This document shows positions 33,601 through 46,900 of a DNA stretch of 64,000 nucleotides, one piece after another; the stretch's first letter is position 1, and each line of letters starts with the position of its first letter. The position numbers were made by a program, and so were the translations under genes. Where the stretch lies: assembly GCA_964019135.1 (NCBI GenBank), contig OZ025257.1, forward strand, positions 40,875,798 to 40,939,797, written 5' to 3'. The notes beneath the pieces are model-generated. The model had not been told where the DNA came from. It did not search any database and was given only the letters and a program-made list of their open reading frames with translations. The DNA comes from Arenicola marina (lineage: Eukaryota; Annelida; Polychaeta; Arenicolidae).

Positions 33601-35557
33601 CAAAAGCAGCCAATTCGTTTCATGTCGTACCTACATGATGGTAGGCTTAGGAATGTGGACCCTGGCTTGTGCGTTGTAAAACGGTTTGTAAGCGAATGCC
33701 TGGCCCGTGTGTGCCTCTAAGTTAGGATCTTAAATTCCCTCTGCTTGGAGATACAATGCATGGCGGTAGTAATGGGGCATTGATACGATTAAATATCATT
33801 TCCGGTGCAGTTGCAAATCCCACTGAAAGATAATAACTTGTTGTGGTGAACGTCTTAGGCCGTAGAGGTAACCGGCCTCTGGCAGGGAGGGGGGGGGGTG
33901 AGGGGATGGGGGGAGGGGGGTCTAGAGAGCGCCTTGATTACCAGATTAGCCTACCTCCCACCAGCATAGAACCGTATAGATCGCGACTAGAATTGTGCGC
34001 GTTGGTCGCAGAGTCCTGTATTTATATCTATAGTCGAATATAGGCGTCGTTGGGATCCACACCCGTGACACTTCAAGACATCGTCAGAGCTGTGAACGCT
34101 GTGGCTCCCATTACATTTCACATCAAAGTCACGCATGCATCCCGATTTTGTCATCATCGCGGTAACACATTTATTATTGAGTGTGGTTACCTGGGCAACG
34201 GGATAATTGGTACAGGCGTCACGTGGTCGTGCCGTCGCTCCTCACCCCCCGCCCCCACCCCCCACCTCGCCACCCCACCCCCCACCGCCACCTACCGTCT
34301 CTTAGTCCCGTTAGTAAAACTAATCGCTATTGAATATCCAAGGCTCGTGTTTAACCCAATCTCACCTCAGGGTAATCGTAAGACAGAATGCCGTCATGTT
34401 TTGGGGCCGGCTTTTAATCTCGTTTTGTGTGTGTGTCATAAAGAAAGTGCTTTCATATATGCATCGTGGTTAACGCCAACACATCGATTGTGTCCACATT
34501 AGGATCGTTTTTGTATTTGTACTTGAATTACCCCGAATCTGTACTCAGGCGCGTAACGATCTATGCATTATGATTATCGCCATGAACTGAATGCTTACTT
34601 CGCTACTTCTGGTGGGAAGGCAAAAGTTTTTAGTTTTTTTTTTGTTAGGCTGCGCGATGGTTTGTTTGACAATGGTTCCCGGTATCCATAGATAGGCGTA
34701 TTATTGTGAACATCAGCATATTATTATATTGTGACATTATTGCGCTAATCAAGTCGGTGGGTGTCAGGTGTTGTCGTGACCATGGCAGGCACGGATGGCA
34801 TCGGAGTATTAGAGAAACATTATGGCATTTCTGGGCGAAGCGACATATTTATGATGAAAATGTTGTCACAATGGACCCTTTCGAATCCTGAAGCCGCCGC
34901 TGTGTTATGTTAAACCAAGCTTAATCATCGACTCTTCGTGATATTGATTCATGGATGTACTAACATATATTACTTATGTTGAGTGCGTTGCTTCATGTCA
35001 AACCCTCTCATACCACTGTTACTGTTCTCCACGTGAACATGCATTTCAGCAGTTTCACATAATGTAAATCCTGATTTGTCAATAACTGCCTTATTATGTA
35101 TTCTAAGATTATGAATATATTAACAGAAGGAGTTAACAACGGCTTGGCTCCAGATATGTTATACCAAACCCTGTATCCCTGCACGGCATTCTAGTGTATT
35201 TTTTATGACTGTATGTATTGGTTGTGTACACGAGAGTATTGTTACATTAATTTCTAATGCGTTTTGCCATCATGGCCTTAATTTCCTACACGTAAACTCA
35301 TAAACAACAAGTTGTTGTGTTTTATAAACAGAGCGTTGATCGTTTGTTTTTTTACATAGTACGTTGGTGGGGGGGGGTTTCGACTAATTGGTTAGTCATT
35401 CCAATCTAAAATCCGCCATCGATGAAACTCGCTTTCCCGGCAGGTGGCGGTCTGATTTTCATGAAATGTGACTTTTGATATCAGTTAGAAACGCAAGATC
35501 TGTGCCGTAGAAGGACTGATATAAGGTAGATCGATGAAACTGGTCTCGGAGATTTTT
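33601..35557. other. Intergenic, nothing recognised
   Basis: G runs at about 33889-33921 and 35369-35377 and a C-rich stretch at 34246-34290. No exon supported. Confidence 0.35.
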
Positions 35558-35566
35558 GAAGCAATG

Positions 35567-35829
35567 GGGGCCGCCTCGATAGCTCAGTGGGCTAGAGCGC
35601 TCGCATTGAGTGCTCCGGCCACCTGAGAGCCTAACGGCACGTGGATCGGTTGTTCGCGCCCCGCTGTGGTCATGTCGGTGTGGTCGCAGGATAAAGATCC
35701 CATGTCTTTCTTCGTAAAGAGTAGGTGGTTACCCCCGGGAACATGGCTTCACTTTCCCTTCCTTCTCCCATTGACGCGATATGACCAAAAGTGGTTCGAG
35801 CGTCCTGAATAAAAACCAACCTACCAATG
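35567..35829 (+). mobile_element. SINE family A, full copy with 9-bp target duplication
   Basis: The head CGATAGCTCAGTGGGCTAGA, box B-like GTTGTTCGCGCCCCGC, the conserved body, and the tail AATAAAAACCAACCTACC are all present. GAAGCAATG flanks it (35558-35566 and 35830-35838). Confidence 0.85.
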
Positions 35830-35838
35830 GAAGCAATG

Positions 35839-36475
35839 CGATTCCCGACGAGATCCTCTATGAACCCGGTAATATAAGTATATATAGAATATGGGATGTG
35901 TCGCGACTGTATACACCCGATAAGTGCTTCAAATGGTGCTGACAGTAAGTTAACACGTAATTAACCGTCTGCAATTCAGTCTAATAAAGCACCTGATTCG
36001 CTTGTCTATGAATATAATGTCTTGTCATTTTGTTTCGTCGCTTGTATCCAGTGCTGGGGACCACTTTTTCTCCGCTGACCGGGTCGCAATTAGGCCAAGA
36101 AACCCAAACACACGCTTTCTTCCAATGGTAGATATATTTACCAGTACCAGTTGGTGCGTTGTACATTATGATACAAACCATGCCGTAACGTTTGGCAGTC
36201 ACACATGTATATACATATATGCTTTTTACATGGTTGGCATTTTATCGATGTATCAGAAAACACATAACAAAATTGTTTCTATGTGTTCGCTGGATCGATC
36301 GTTTGTGATAAGTATAAGGCGTGGGACGTACATCGGAACACGTATTATAACAGGCGAAAATAGTTACACAGTAAGATTTCGTGGCCATCCTTGTGCGCAG
36401 TGAATGGCAAGCACTGAATTATACGAATCCGACTATATACGAATCCGAGTTCTTATATAATTGTAGAAAGTATAT
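35839..36475. other. Intergenic, nothing recognised
   Basis: The open frame at 36002-36403 has no recognisable domain, and no splice or promoter context supports it. Confidence 0.35.
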
Positions 36476-38052
36476 TGTGTGGATGGGTCTACCGTGTGAG
36501 ATAAGGCTCAGAGTATTGTCTGGATGGGTCTACCGTGTAATATAAAGGCTCCTTATGTTGTATGGATGGGTCTACCGTGTGATATAAGGCTCAGGGTATT
36601 GTATAGATGGGTCTACCGTGTGATATAAGGCTCAGGGTATTGTATAGATGGGTCTACCGTGGGACAAAAGTCTTTGGGTATTGTATAGATGGGTCTACCG
36701 TGTGATATAAGGCTCGAGGTATTGCATGGATGGGTCTACCGTGTGATATAAATGTTCTTTATGTTGTATGGTTGGGTCTACCGTGTGATATAAGGCTCGG
36801 GGTATTGTCTGGATGGGTCTACCGTGTGATATAAGGCTCGAGGTATTGCATGGATGGGTCTACCGTGTGATATAAGGTTCGGGGTATTGTATGGATGGGT
36901 CTACCGTGTGATACAAGGCTCGGGGTATTGTCTGGATGGGTCTACCGTCTGATATAAATGTTCTTTATGTTGTATGGATGGGTCTACCGTGTGATATAAG
37001 GCTCGGGGTATTGTCTGGATGGGTCTACCGTGTGATATAAGGCTCGGGGTATTGTATGGACTGGTCTACCGTGTGATACAAGGCTCGGGGTATTGTCTGG
37101 ATGGGTCTACCGTGTGATATAAATGTTCTTATGTTGTATGGATGGGTCTACCGTGTGATATAAATGTTCTTTATGTTGTATGGATGGGTCTACCGTGTGA
37201 TATAAGGCTCGGGGTATTGTCTGGATGGGTCTACCGTGTGATATAAGGCTCGGGGTATTGTCTGGATGGGTCTACCGTGTGATATAAGGCTCGGGGTATT
37301 GTATAGATGGGTCTACCGTGTGACATAAGTCTTGGGGTATTGTGTGGATGGGTCTACCGTGTAATATATTTCTCGGGGTATTGCATGGATGGGTCTACCG
37401 TGTGATATAAGGCTCGGGGTATTGTCTGGATGGGTCTACCGTGTGATATAAGGCTCGGGGTATTGTATAGATGGGTCTACCGTGTGACATAAGTCTTGGG
37501 GTATTGTGTGGATGGGTCTACCGTGTAATATAATTCTCGGGGTATTGCATGAATGGGACTACCGTGTGATATAAGGCTCGGGGTATTGTATAGATGGGTC
37601 TACCGTGTGACATAAGTCTTGGGGTATTGTGTGGATGGGTCTACCGTGTAATATCATTCTCGGGGTATTGCATGGATGGGACTACCGTGTGATATAAGGC
37701 TCGGGGTATTGTATAGATGGGTCTACCGTGTGACATAAGTCTTGGGGTATTGTGTGGATGGGTCTACCGTGTAATATCATTCTCGGGGTATTGCATGGAT
37801 GGGACTACCGTGTGATATAATTCTCGGGGTACTGCATGCATGGGACTACCGTGTGATATAATTCTCGGGGTATTGCATGGATGGGACTACCGTGTGATAT
37901 AATTCTCGGGGTATTGCATGGATGGGACTACCGTGTGATATAATTCTCGGGGTATTGCATGGATGGGACTACCGTGTGATATAATTCTCAGGGTATTGCA
38001 TGAATGGGTCTACCGTGTGATATAAGTCTCTGGGTATTGTGTGGATGGGACC
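36476..38052. repeat. 41-bp minisatellite, ~38 copies, with higher-order structure
   Basis: The unit is TGGATGGGTCTACCGTGTGA followed by TATAAGGCTCGGGGTATTGT and one base. Variants are not random: between about 37280 and 37800 three monomer types (ggctcgg/tatagat, cataagtcttgg/gtgtgg, aatat.attctcgg/gcatgg) recur in fixed order as a ~123-bp trimer, about four times. From about 37790 the GGGACTACC variant with 'aattctcgg' takes over. Confidence 0.95.
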
Positions 38053-40948
38053 TTGGAGGCCTCGGTCATTGTACCGGTATATGGAATTCGGCAATGATAT
38101 GAAAAGAAGCGAACATTCTCCCATTAGAAAAGCTGGATGGCATTATATTAAAACCCAGCACATGTACCTAAAATTGCGCATTAGTGTGTTCATTTTCTTC
38201 GCCTAGTATATTAAGTGTTGTTATCTTTATGTCACGTATATGTCAAAACACCACCCCGTTAGAGGTCATTGTAATATAAATGGATATCAGTTTATGCTTC
38301 TCAAATGGTGTCTATATATATACTTTCGACAGAACTGCATCAACCACTGCCTTACAACTCTTTCGACATGGCAAGGTTAACATTTTCCGTAAAATCCAGT
38401 TCTTAGGCAATGGATAATTACAAAAATGTAATCCAATAATCACAAATTGACGTAAACGGCACAAGCATGGCACCTTGATCACTCCCTCCGCCTCCATATA
38501 AACCTACGGAATATATCACCAACACATTGGCACACTCATCAGTTTAAACCAGCAACCAGTAGGTGAAGGATATGACTTGGGCAGTGGCTGGCTGTAAGGC
38601 ACCAACATAGATGTTGCTAGACAACCGAGCTACTGACATTGAAAATCATATTAAGAGGTCAAATGTATTGTACGAAACTAGCGCGGAGCAGCACGGCCAG
38701 CTCTGTTTAAATAAGCGGCGCTTTATACTGTCCTTATCGATACTAAGTCACGGAATTCCGTTTCCAAACCGATTTTTTTTTGCTCGCCTGCAACTTGCGA
38801 ATTGTAAATGATACACATAGCCTGAAATTGCGATAGAACGAACTAATGCGTCAAGAAGACCTTCAACAATTGGCAGCGTTCAGATTTATAGTCTACCCAC
38901 GGCGATATCTGACCCAGACTAGTTACAGGCCTACATCGGGCTTCACTACGTTAGGACCAATCTGACATGGTCTTCGGCTCAGACTTACTAATGCTAGCTC
39001 TCACTATTGGCGATAGATCAACTTATACACAACGAATCTACACACTGCAATTATATATCCGTTACAACAAAATCAGTATCACATGTCTGAATTAATTTGC
39101 ATCGATCATCAATTATTTGTATAATATGCTCGTCTTTGGTCACGAAATGGTTCATTCATCACAACTGATTTGATGGAACTTTGATTGATAATACTGAACA
39201 CATTGCATCGCATTTGAACTATGACATTAACTATGACATTTAATACACTCCAATACTTTGGCAAAATTTGGCAATAGCTCAATATTCAGTTCCTCTCAAA
39301 TTTCACGGCAATGTATATATGTACAGGATGATATGTTAAATATAAGGCATCACGTACTTGTATGTACAAAATTCCTTCCATGCATTCGTGTATCTTGCAA
39401 AATATCCACTGAAATGCACTTCTTATGTACGTTTTGTAATCATTACTTAGGGCCAATTACCATGGCACGTGTTTAAAGTCCCTACTGCTTTTATAACAGC
39501 CTTTTAACTCTTTACACGTTTCTAGGTTTAATATATATATATAGAACAATGTAGGCCACTAAAAGTGATGTGTGCAACCAATACTATACACCTGCTGGTT
39601 CAACTCGTACCATTGTCCTTTGGAATTGTCGTCTAAACAAGTTGTATTCGGTGTTTAGTTCGGAGAGAATGATCCGACACTTGGCAAGTACTTTGGCATG
39701 CATAGAAACAAAGAAGAAAATGTTTACTCAGCTAATAATATCGATTTAACAAGAACACCACAGATGAAACTCTTTAGTCAAACATTTACGGCGATTTTAC
39801 TGCTCTCATTTCATAATAAATCCATTGTAACAACGACTTTCCTGGTTGGCGTATGGGTGATGGTGTGTTCTTGTTTACAAACCAGTTTCTCACGATAGGG
39901 ACATATATATATATGCTTCCTAAGACGGTTTGCCCAGATTAAGAAAAAAAAACATAAACTTTACAAACACAGGAAGTCGGACCGACGGCTTCGCAAATCG
40001 TAGGTTTTTGCACAGCATTAAGACGACAAACGACAGGAAAACTAATTACTTACATAATTCAAATAATTGCTTAACATGAACATATCAGATAGACGCCATA
40101 TATAAAATATTATTCATGTTATACCTTCAATAAAATTTCTTTTGGAAAAGTGATCATTATATTTGTAGAGAAAAAGAATAACCCAAATATTTCTAGAATA
40201 TTTCTAAAGATGTTGAAAATGTGCGAAGTCGTCTATAACGCGCTTTTGGTCACCAATAGCGTGTCAACGAACGAGTTGCGAGTCTCTCACAAAGCCCATG
40301 TGAGGTGAAGGTCATTGTCTGATGATGAAGCCACGCGAATCGCCATGGAGACGACCATTTCCGCCCCCATGCCCATGCGCGCTGCACTCCTCTCTAGTCA
40401 CGCGATCGTTGACTTCAAATGCCCCGATAAATGTAACCTGGACTTTCGCTCGAGCTATGTTGGAAGCTGCCTTTTGATTTGCTGTCATTTGCAAGCTCCG
40501 AGTCCCCTTAGAGTCACGTAACGAATGGGAATACCCAAACACTAGTTATATGTACAGTAGATTTGTACAAAGATAATGGAAAGTGCACGTACGCGTGTAC
40601 TTGGTACACACCGGATATAATGCGTACACGATGGAGGCATACGTTTTATACATATGATACAAATACATTGGACCAAGAGGGCCATCCCAAATCGTCCCAG
40701 ATTGGATTTATAGTTACTGAAAGAAGAAGGATGTACAGCAGGCCCTGGTTTCAAAATACATAGATATAAAGTTCAATTGCACGATTGGTATGTGTAAGCA
40801 TGGTGTGAGCCACGGGCGTAGGTTGTGGCTTTGGTTCCTCTAACCGCTGGTCCCAAATGTTATGTCTCCGCTAGACGTTATATTATGTCTGTTTCGCGTT
40901 ATGTTCCGGGTGCGGAAAAATACAGTTGCGCGCATTATCAAGCACCGG
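38053..40948. other. No gene seen; 3' side of HNF4
   Basis: AT-rich sequence with no recognised exon. The part next to 40948 must hold the HNF4 3' UTR, but I could not place its poly(A) site with confidence. Confidence 0.35.
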
Positions 40949-43900
40949 TCACATGACTTCCGTTTTGAAGTGCTGAGGTACGGCTTGCAAGTTGTACGGT
41001 TCAGATGCGCCTATAGAGGCCACCGGAGACGTGTCAGGGGTGGAGTTGTCCTGGTGACCGCTGACGGCGCCTGATGGAACCTGGTGGTGGTGGTGCTGGG
41101 TGTCGTGGGGGGTGAGGTGGCCGGCGGGGGGCAGGCACGGGGAGGGTGCGTGCGAGTGTCCCCCCGCCGCCATGGGGTCTGTACCCCCGACGAGCCCGCC
41201 GTTCGCGAGCAAGGCGTTTTGATCTCTCGGGGAAGCGGCCGACGGCGTGGAGCCCCCTAGCGGTGAAGATCCCGCCGGGGTGGTGTGGCCCGAATGGGGG
41301 GCCATGCCCAACGCCTGGGGTGACGGCTGCGTGCTGTGGCCCGAGGCCAGGGAGGCCGAGATGGAGGACTCTATGCTGTGACTAGACGGGGCCGACGTTA
41401 CGGCGGCCAGATGGCTGCCGGGGTCGCTCACGGAAGACAGGGTCGCCATGGGAGCGGCATGGTGGCCGTTGGGGAGGTGCTCCTGAAGCAGGGTTCCGCC
41501 GGCGGCGCCGCCGCCGCCGCCCCCTGACACCGGCTGCTGCTGCTGCTGGGGACCCCCCGCGAGAGGTCCCAGGTTGGGCGGGGCCGCCTGACCCCCGAAG
41601 TGCGGGTGCATCATACCTGGGTGCATGTCGTTAGAGACGCCTGTAACGCAAGGAATACATAGATGGTAACCAATACAAATCACTATCGACCTAGACGCAG
41701 AGACGTTCCAACCAGGGAACACATCAGGGACAAATCCCAGGGATGTTCGCTTATTTCTTCATATAAATGAATTCCGTATACATTATAGAACAATGGTGTC
41801 ATCTAATGGCATTGTACTTGTTGGTCATGGGTGATTCCTGCACAGGATCGCATCATTGATCCTGGTGCTTTCTACGGCATTGAGAACCGAAATAAAAATG
41901 CTCATGACATCCAATAATCATAATTATAAATCATAATTCTAACATTCAATTCTTTTACCCGTCAAGATTATGTCAGTATCTAACTTGGGTATATATATCA
42001 TGGCCTGATTAGAACCAGAACAATCAAACGTTAGCATCATAATTCATTAGATCAATTCCCCGCAGTTCCATTTTCAATCATTGGCCAGACAACTTAACGT
42101 CTCACATGAGTAACTGGGTCACACCATGCCGTCGGTCTGTCCGTCGGTCTGTGTGTCGGTCTGTCTTAACTTGCCTCCGAGCAGCATCTCCTGCAGGAGG
42201 TTGTCGATCTTGGCCATCCCGAAGAGCTTGGCCACCTGGATCTGCTCAATCATCTGCCACGTGATACTCTGCAGGTTGGGCAAGATCAGTAGAATCTCGC
42301 CGAAGCGCCCTCTGGAGTCGTACTGCCGGTCGTTGATGTAGTCCTCGAGATTGATCTGCACCTGGTAGCGCATGGCCTTGATCTTCAGCGGGTCGCTCAG
42401 CCCGCGAGCGTCTATCAAGGTCAAGGACGAAACATTGATCACAATGAATGATATAGCATTTTCTTAGCACAATACGTGCCAATTCCGTCCGTATGCATTT
42501 ATATTACATTATTAACTTTGAACAAGTGGCAACAAAAAGTTATTAACCTCCAGTTAATCTCAAATGTTTATTTTCCCAGTTTCCGATGAAAGCCATCTGA
42601 AATTACGCTTCAACGGTGGATCCTTAGGCCACGCCCACCCACCATCTTGCCTATTCTACAATCTATGGATCCACAATCTATGGATCCTGAATCGACGGAT
42701 CGTGAATCTACGGATCCTGAATCTATGGATGCAGAATATATGGATCCCAAAACTACGGATGCCGAATCTACGGACGAAAAAATATAAGGATCCTAAAGAT
42801 CTTCCTCTATTTAGACCCGCAGGACGTCATCGACAGACACCTCCGTGATTTGGGTGCACGTGTACCTGGATCGAAGAAGACGATGGCCTTGATGCAGGCG
42901 AACTCGGAGTCGTCAATCTGGACCTCCCGGAGCGGTCGGACCAGCTCCTCCAGGATCCGGGTCGCGATGCGCGCCACGTCCGGCTCTTGGCAGTGGCGCG
43001 GGATGATGTGGTCGTTGCCTAGCAACAGGACATCTTTGAGGGGCAGCGAGCGCCTGGAGAGTCCCAGCAGAAGATGTTCACCGGCGTGGCCACGCAGCAG
43101 CGCCACCTAGTGAATAGGGGATAGGCGAAATGGTATATGATAAATACGACATGAAGGACTGCATGATCGGCTGATTGTCAGTTAGGGTCTGTTGGAAAGC
43201 AAATACTCAAACTTCATTGTACTACCACAATTATAATTAAATATGTCACAATTATATGTAAATATATCACAATTATATTTAAATATGTCACAATTATATT
43301 TAAATATGTCACAATTGTATTTAAATATGTCACAATTATATTTAAATATGTCACAATGTTATTTAAATATGTCACAATTATATTTAAATATATCACAAAC
43401 TGGTAAACTAGGATTAAGCCCTACTTATAGATCTGCAGTTTACCCCAGATCGAGGCCCTAGATATGCAACCTTACTAACATATATCCCAATTATAAAGCT
43501 ATAGCATTTTGTATCTGACTTACAGTAGACTGCAGTATATTCCACATACTAAACTTCACCCCATCATAGCATATTATACCTTAATTATGGAACCCTGTAT
43601 ATAGCTCAGCTGGGGCCGTATTTATAAACCACACGTGGCTTGCGCACGACAAGTGTATTTTCGTCGTAGCCTCATCAACTCGCTGTGGTTATGCTCATGC
43701 TCAAAAAAATGCTCTTCAATATAATTTTTGCCCCTTCTTAATCAAAGTTATTTAAGTCGAGTTACGACAAAAATGCACCTTTCCTGCGTTTACAAGCTGC
43801 GTGCGGTTTATGAATAGCGCGCCAGGGACGCTTTAACAGCGGCCAGTCGTACCTGGTCGTCGAGGTTGAGCTCGCAGAAACTAGGGATGTACTTGGCCCA

Positions 43901-46900
43901 CTCCACCAGAATCAGCAGCTGTTGCTTCATCGACTCGCATACATCGTTCAAGGTGGCCACCTTCTTCTGAGCGATGTCCGTTGTGCTGATCGGAGCTGAG
44001 ATCTGAACCAATAAGGGAGAAGAAACCACCAGAGATATATTAAAACAGCCAATGAGAAAAGTCCGTTGTGCTAATCGGGGCTGAGATTTGGACCAATGAG
44101 GGACCAGAAACCACCAGAGATATATTAAAACAGCCAATGAGAAATGTCCGTTGTGCTGATCGGGGCTGAGATCTGGACCATTGAGGGACCAGAAACCACC
44201 AGAGATATATTGAAACAGCCAAGGAGAAGTGTCCGTTGTGCTGATCGGGGCTGAGATCTGAACCAATGAGGGACCAAAAACCAGAAACAGTAATACAGCA
44301 AATGAGTTAAGGTGTAGTTAAGTATAATGAGATATACTCCCTCTTTAAATTACTAGATACATCTAGTTTCTGCCCCCTCTAAACCGACTAGCCCCCCCCC
44401 CCCAGTCAGTTTTTCAATACCTTCGCGACGCCTCCCTACCTAAACCCTGGATACACACCAGGCTAGAGCCAGGCCCCGGGCGTACCTCCATTCATCAGGT
44501 GCCCATTGTTTAAACATGTCTGTACCTGTGTATACTGTGTGGCAGCTGCACAAGTCGGCGTGATGCGCAGCCCATCACGCATATTCCAAGCCAACTTAGC
44601 GTTCAACTGGGGGCTTATCAAGGTGCTCAGTTAGTAACTAATAAAAGAGGTGGTGATAATTCACGAGGGCGTATTTTTAAAGGGCATTCGAGTACATCGG
44701 CGAGTCAGAGCACTATTAGGGTCGGAATATCAGCTCCACCCCCCACCCCCACGTCTATCTTTATTGAGGCAAACACAGCATTAGGGATTTGGTTGGGGTG
44801 GGTGGTGCCAATCCGCTGGGTTTTTTTTCTAAAATAAATCCAGTCCTTTTAAAGTTGCATATCGAGCTCTTTCCCGCCAAAACTAAAGAGGTTAAAATAC
44901 ATATAAGAATCAGTCCTTGAATCATCCAACATTTCTTTTGTCTATACTCAACACGAGCCAGATTGCCAAATGGAGTCTCTTAACCTAGCCCGTGATATCA
45001 ACTTAGTGGTAAACGTCATCAGTTTTTGTGCTTCGCGATGCTTTGTTGTACGTAGCAGAGCCGCGACATACACGTTTGCCATATCACAGCCAATACGGCG
45101 ATGTTGATTAGGTTTCTGGATTTCTGGAATGAAACAGTTTTCTGCAAATCGTGATATATATATATGTCGCCTGGGCTTAAATTTGGCGGGAACAGCTCGA
45201 CAAGTAGCTTTAACTGTTTGAGAGGGGTTGTCCCTCAATTTAACGTGGCATAACATTTTCTGTAGGTTTGCGAGCGTAACCCTGCCACACGTTTTAGTAC
45301 CCGTCTCTGTTTGTATGATGCTTTGACGAGTCAATTCCTAGTTCTAAAAAGCCATAGCCTTCGTGACCACAATTCTACACCTAAAGACGCAAAGCTACAT
45401 TAGACACTTGTCTGCAAGTCTTTCCCAAACAAGCATCTCCATGAAATCTTATGGATGGGTGAGCTGAGGGTAAATAGTGCAAAGATGCAGTGAACCTGAT
45501 CCCAGTGAACCAAAACGCCCTCTGAGAATGTGAAGGTCATTTGTGAGCCATTCATTTATGTCTCATATCGCTGGGGGTGTGAGCCTGGATCGCGTGGCAC
45601 CGGAACTGTTCAATGGAGCCCCTCCCCCCACCCCCCGCTAAGCCAACGCACACAAACCTCCCCCGCCGTCAGCAAAAACAGCCCCCACCCCACATCGCTA
45701 CCCCCACCACACGCATCACCACACCTTGTCCACCCATGCCATCAAACATCCCGTTGCACCGCTATCGTCATTGGACGAGCCATTGGGCAACAAAAGCATT
45801 GACCCGTTACTGCCTGAGTCTGGTCGCCCCCCCATCCCCCATAATCCCCCCCCCCTACCCCCCGCCCCACGAAAGTTAAATACATGAAATCAGTCACAGG
45901 CGCAAAGCCAGAGCCCACCCACCCACCTACCACCACAGAAATGTCCCGAACCGCCATGTTTTTCACACCTTGCTTGTCACTCCAGCGGAGAACGATGGTG
46001 TACTTGTATATTTGCCAACACCTGCCGTCTCAAGGGTGGGCGCGGTGGGAGGGGAAGGGGTGGGGCGTAATCCTTGCTACCCCCCCCCCCCCCTCCACAT
46101 ACCCCAACCCCGGAATATTGAGTAGAGGGACAGGGGGGCGGGTAGGTACGCCACGCTAGCCATCCGGCCGGCCGAACAAACAATACTCAACACGCCTAAA
46201 TATTTGATCATCTTTTAAGTCGGGTTTGTTCCGAAAGTTGATCCGCACTGAAGTGAAGAGGGAGCAAAGAGACGTCGACCGACAAACTTCCACGCGTTTG
46301 AGGAATTGCTTCACACGGATTTTTCGTTTGTCGCCGCGCAGGAACTGCTGTAAGAGGTGGAGGGTAATGACAGGGGGGAGGGGGAGAGGTGGTCGTGTAC
46401 CAATCCCGGTGTTTGTCGCCATCCATATTACAAGCGTTCTGGGTATGGAGTTGATTTTTTTCCCGTTCAATCACATTGACAACCCACCTGGGGTGCTATT
46501 TGTGCGCTGCCAGACAAAGACTGGTTCACACGTGTGTCCAGGACTGTCAATGAAGGATTATTTCCTCACTAATGCGGCCACTTTCATCTCGGTCACATTC
46601 GTCAACGCATAGCTATGACCACTACATTATTATGGGGGGGGGGGGGGGTAAGGGGAGGTTGTGTTCCCAGTGTTCCCAAAGAAAGGGCCGATTGCATGAT
46701 ATAAATTCCAATTCACGGTTATTTAATATTGGAAGTCCCAGTTCATGATTAATGAAAATCCTTGATCACCACAGTCCGCGAATACCTGATTCTCAGTTCA
46801 CGAAGAATTATTTTCCCCATTCCCAGTTCACGATAAAATGAAAAGCTTATTCCCGAGAAACGGAAATACCCCTTGCGCCCCCTTTTACTCGAAAATGCGG

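Noticed and set aside
36476-38052. CRISPR-like regular repeat array
   Set aside because: Units are contiguous with no unique spacers, and the genome is plainly animal; it is a minisatellite.
45530-46600. Coding frames around 45.6-46.6 kb
   Set aside because: All are in C/G-rich low-complexity within an HNF4 intron. A minus-strand piece ([20 protein letters not shown]) looked protein-like but has no acceptor or recognised family.
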